From: JBDRLV01 sp043812755
Lineage (GTDB): Bacteria > Patescibacteriota > Patescibacteriia > UBA9934 > GWF2-40-263
Assembly: GCA_043812755.1 (NCBI GenBank)
Contig: JBDRLV010000055.1
Location: 1 to 26,232, forward strand
Direction: 5' to 3'
Length of the DNA stretch: 26,232 nucleotides
Position 1 is the stretch's first letter. Each line of letters starts with the position of its first letter. The notes under the pieces were generated by a model that saw only the letters and a program-made list of their open reading frames with translations, searched no databases and was not told the DNA's origin. This document shows, piece by piece, positions 24,147-26,232 of this stretch. The position numbers and the translations under genes were made by a program.

Positions 24147-25754
24147 GTGATAAAACTTGCCACTACGATCTTTTCATTGCTTGTCCTTATGAGTGGATGT
24201 GCAACTAGAAACTTCAACGCAAAAATGCATACAGAAGATTTTTGCAGTGCATATTGGATTGCTTCACATAACAGTCTCGATGAGGAAGCTCGCAGAAGTG
24301 GCCTGTTGTGTGTTCATGATCTTCTTGCCAGAGATTCTGAAGAGCGTTATGGTTCCTATCAATCGCGAGTGTATAGGATGGCAGATATCGTTGAGCGTTT
24401 CGGATTTCACAAAACCGACAGAAAAATTGCTCACGAACTGTACTACTACTATGATCGACGCGATCGTTTTGAGGATGCAATTCGTGTAGTCCACGAATCT
24501 GCACTTGAGGACTACTATGTGCAAAGCCCTTACAGAGGCATGATTGACGAGTGTGTTTTCTACGACCGCCGCCCAGGCTGTGTGGAAAAAGCTACAGAAC
24601 TTGCCAAGATTGAGCCTGAGGAAGCTCCTGAAGTCATGATCTATCGCAGAATTCTCAGTGGTGAAGCATATCGTCTGAACCGTAAATTCTACGAGAACGA
24701 ACGGTTCACAATCGCTGGAAAATTTTTTGTAGCACATCCGTTTGACTTCCCAGGGTTACCACGAGACCTGATTGAGCGCTACCATGCGCTTGGCAATGGT
24801 TTTTATCTCCGCGAACTGCGCGAAGAGTTTGGCGAGCATTGGCTCACATTCATGTATCCTGCTGCGCTTCATTTCTACTGGGAAGGAATGCACAGGGAAG
24901 CGTACAGATATGCAGCAACAATGGCTGATATGTATCTTGTGCGCGGAGGCTCATACCCTGGTGGTTATAACTCCTATTACGGAGATCGCTACCAGTTGCC
25001 AGCTGCAAGAAAAGCAATTGAGGCTGCACTTGAGAAAGACTCTGGTCTTTGGATGGAAGCCTTGTTTGTTGCAAGAGAACATGTTGGGCTCAAAAGAGCG
25101 GTTGAGGTTGCAGCAATCCTTGTTGAGCGTGCTGAAAAGCCTGACTCATGGCCGACAACGCTTTTCAAGGGAGCAAAACTTGCACAGGTCTACCTAAAGG
25201 ATCGTGAGCGTGCTGAAAAACTCGCTCGCAGAGCATATGTGCTCTTAACTGACCTTGAGGCCAGAAAAGAAGCAAACGAGCCTGAGCATCGCGATAGAGT
25301 GAGACTTGAAACTCATGACTATCTAAAGGCTGCGATCATTGCGCAAAGATTCCTATCAAACGATGAAATGCGCGCACCTGCACAAATGGCATATGATACT
25401 TTCATGCCTCATCTTCCAGTACCTGCAGCACTGACTGCCGCTCAGTTCAGCCTAGGGCATGAGCGCGTAGAAACAGCATGTGCTCAAATCAACCGGGAAA
25501 CATACCGCATGAACGGCTCAAACCCAGATGATGCTTACTTGGATGTGTTGCCTCACTACGATGGAACTGATCAAGAGGATGAGTATGGCATTCGTCCTGG
25601 TGAAGGATTTAGCCGACTCAATGAGGCGTGCGGCCAAGAAGTCGTACAGTACGCTTGGGCAAGAGAGGACGCAGGCAAGCCAACTCCAGTTCATGTGGAT
25701 TTTGGCAACCCAAATGAAGACGGTTCGTTAGAGGTTCAAATCAACATTCCCTGA
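24147..25754 (+). CDS. Predicted lipoprotein with helical-repeat body (535 aa), function unknown
   Basis: The N-terminus MIKLATTIFSLLVLMSGC is a lipoprotein signal with likely lipidated Cys18. The mature part is rich in Arg, Glu, Tyr and Trp. Its middle (about 230-420) is made of helix pairs (HREAYRYAATMADMYL, AARKAIEAALEKDSGLWMEALF, RAVEVAAILVERAEKP, AEKLARRAYVLLTDLEARKEA) like TPR/Sel1-type repeats, suggesting a protein-binding surface protein. I do not recognise the family. It differs from the housekeeping genes by a GTG start, a strong SD, a real leader, more G+C-rich codons and its own terminator. Another lipoprotein gene with a similarly built promoter follows, so the two may belong to one surface system; this is inference. 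Confidence 0.82.
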   Translation: MIKLATTIFSLLVLMSGCATRNFNAKMHTEDFCSAYWIASHNSLDEEARRSGLLCVHDLLARDSEERYGSYQSRVYRMADIVERFGFHKTDRKIAHELYYYYDRRDRFEDAIRVVHESALEDYYVQSPYRGMIDECVFYDRRPGCVEKATELAKIEPEEAPEVMIYRRILSGEAYRLNRKFYENERFTIAGKFFVAHPFDFPGLPRDLIERYHALGNGFYLRELREEFGEHWLTFMYPAALHFYWEGMHREAYRYAATMADMYLVRGGSYPGGYNSYYGDRYQLPAARKAIEAALEKDSGLWMEALFVAREHVGLKRAVEVAAILVERAEKPDSWPTTLFKGAKLAQVYLKDRERAEKLARRAYVLLTDLEARKEANEPEHRDRVRLETHDYLKAAIIAQRFLSNDEMRAPAQMAYDTFMPHLPVPAALTAAQFSLGHERVETACAQINRETYRMNGSNPDDAYLDVLPHYDGTDQEDEYGIRPGEGFSRLNEACGQEVVQYAWAREDAGKPTPVHVDFGNPNEDGSLEVQINIP

Positions 25755-25766
25755 TCTTTCTCAAAC

Positions 25767-25804
25767 ACGCCTTGTGTGGTTCAACCATATACAGGCGTTT
25801 TTTA
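25767..25804 (+). terminator. Terminator of lipoprotein gene 24147
   Basis: ACGCCT (25767-25772) pairs with AGGCGT (25793-25798), with inner GGTT/AACC, followed by TTTTTT. Confidence 0.8.
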
Positions 25805-25834
25805 ATTTCAATAATAATGTTCTTTGGGGTCTTT

Positions 25835-25892
25835 GGGGTCAGGTCCGGATATCGGAATTAGATAAAAAAAGTCCATATCCGGACCTGACCCC
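25835..25892. repeat. REP-type inverted pair (GGGGTCAGGTC family)
   Basis: GGGGTCAGGTCCGGATAT (25835-25852) is the exact inverse of 25875-25892, with a 22-nt loop. GGGGTCAGGTC-type ends are familiar from REP sequences mobilised by REP-associated tyrosine (Y1) transposases; no such transposase is in the window. CTTTGGGGT is repeated side by side at 25822-25839. Confidence 0.75.
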
Positions 25893-25904
25893 ACACTGCT
25901 GCTA

Positions 25905-25933
25905 TTGACAAAACTCAAAAAATTTGATACCTT
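25905..25933 (+). promoter_or_regulatory. Promoter of lipoprotein gene 26020
   Basis: Perfect TTGACA (25905-25910), 17-bp spacer ending in TGA, then TACCTT (25928-25933), built like the promoter at 24061. A TATAAT at 25933-25938 is too far from this -35 but could be a second -10. The leader is about 80 nt, with GGCT/AGCC and CCTC/GAGG hairpins before the start. Confidence 0.55.
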
Positions 25934-26019
25934 ATAATGTTTTTGGAGGGTAATTGATTGAAACCTTTTGGCTGAAAAATAGCCAGATATGCCTCATAAT
26001 CGAGGTAAGGGAGAAATAT

Positions 26020-26232
26020 ATGAAGTACACTGCTCTTTTTGTTTTTTTGCTGTCAACAAGCTGTGCATCAGTACAGCCAAACCAGTCAGTCGACATGACA
26101 GGTGTTGAGACCAAACCAAGTGGTCAAACACCCAAGATCAGCAACGACGGCCCTGTGTGCGCTGTGGCAATGGCCACTGAGCGCGATCCTGAGCAGGTTC
26201 GAGAGCAAGAAAAGTGGCGGCACGAAAGTGAA
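26020..26232 (+). CDS. Predicted lipoprotein, N-terminal 71 residues (cut by window edge)
   Basis: The N-terminus MKYTALFVFLLSTSC gives a short signal with likely lipidated Cys15, although Ser at -3 is not the usual lipobox residue. The visible mature part is polar and has no recognisable domain (VCAVAMATERDPEQVREQEKW). GGGAG (26009-26013) 6 nt before the ATG acts as SD. The frame stays open to the window end. It lies in the same direction as the 535-aa lipoprotein gene and has a matching promoter. Confidence 0.7.
   Translation, partial: MKYTALFVFLLSTSCASVQPNQSVDMTGVETKPSGQTPKISNDGPVCAVAMATERDPEQVREQEKWRHESE

Overview
The window looks like part of a small, AT-rich chromosome from the candidate phyla radiation (Patescibacteria). 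Placement by gene content is inference. The pointers are compact housekeeping proteins (an AspRS without its usual insertion, a Rel without its C-terminal regulatory part, a TopA without zinc fingers), tightly packed genes that mostly lack Shine-Dalgarno (SD) sequences, and many hairpin-type intergenic repeats. TGA is used as a stop (dprA, topA, rel), so the code is 11 and not the UGA-Gly code of Gracilibacteria/Absconditabacteria.

Layout. 1-102: the tail of an IS30-type transposase enters from the left edge. 232-7253 (+): an LCP cell-wall ligase, then der, pth, dprA and topA. 7254-8880: a hairpin-rich accessory stretch with one unidentified minus-strand gene (7574-8449), a 217-bp palindromic element, a REP-like hairpin cluster and an inverted repeat overlapping the rel promoter. 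8881-10377 (+): bifunctional (p)ppGpp synthetase/hydrolase. 10412-12059 (-): parA-parB, sharing a bidirectional terminator with rel. 12257-15621 (+): two poorly known genes starting 5 bp apart, the second a 793-aa protein with an embedded methyltransferase domain. 15719-16502: initiator tRNA-Met, a second CAT-anticodon tRNA and tRNA-Leu(CAA), separated by unusual duplicated and hairpin elements. 16647-17111 (+): a small membrane protein. 17158-23983 (-): asnS-aspS-scpA-scpB-D,D-carboxypeptidase-small exporter-glycosyltransferase. 24147-26232 (+): two lipoprotein genes, the last cut by the window edge.

The genes cover chromosome upkeep (topA, parAB, scpAB, dprA), translation (pth, der, tRNAs, AsnRS/AspRS), stringent control (rel) and envelope building (LCP, carboxypeptidase, GT4). 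AsnRS beside AspRS suggests direct charging of tRNA-Asn.

Two patterns stand out. First, several housekeeping genes have a sigma70-type promoter whose -10 box lies 7-17 nt before the start codon and no SD, implying leaderless or near-leaderless mRNAs, whereas the accessory genes at 7574, 24147 and 26020 have SD sequences and real leaders. Second, the intergenic DNA is full of hairpin elements. The most striking are a perfectly duplicated 76-bp hairpin unit between two tRNA genes and tRNA fragments split by hairpin insertions.
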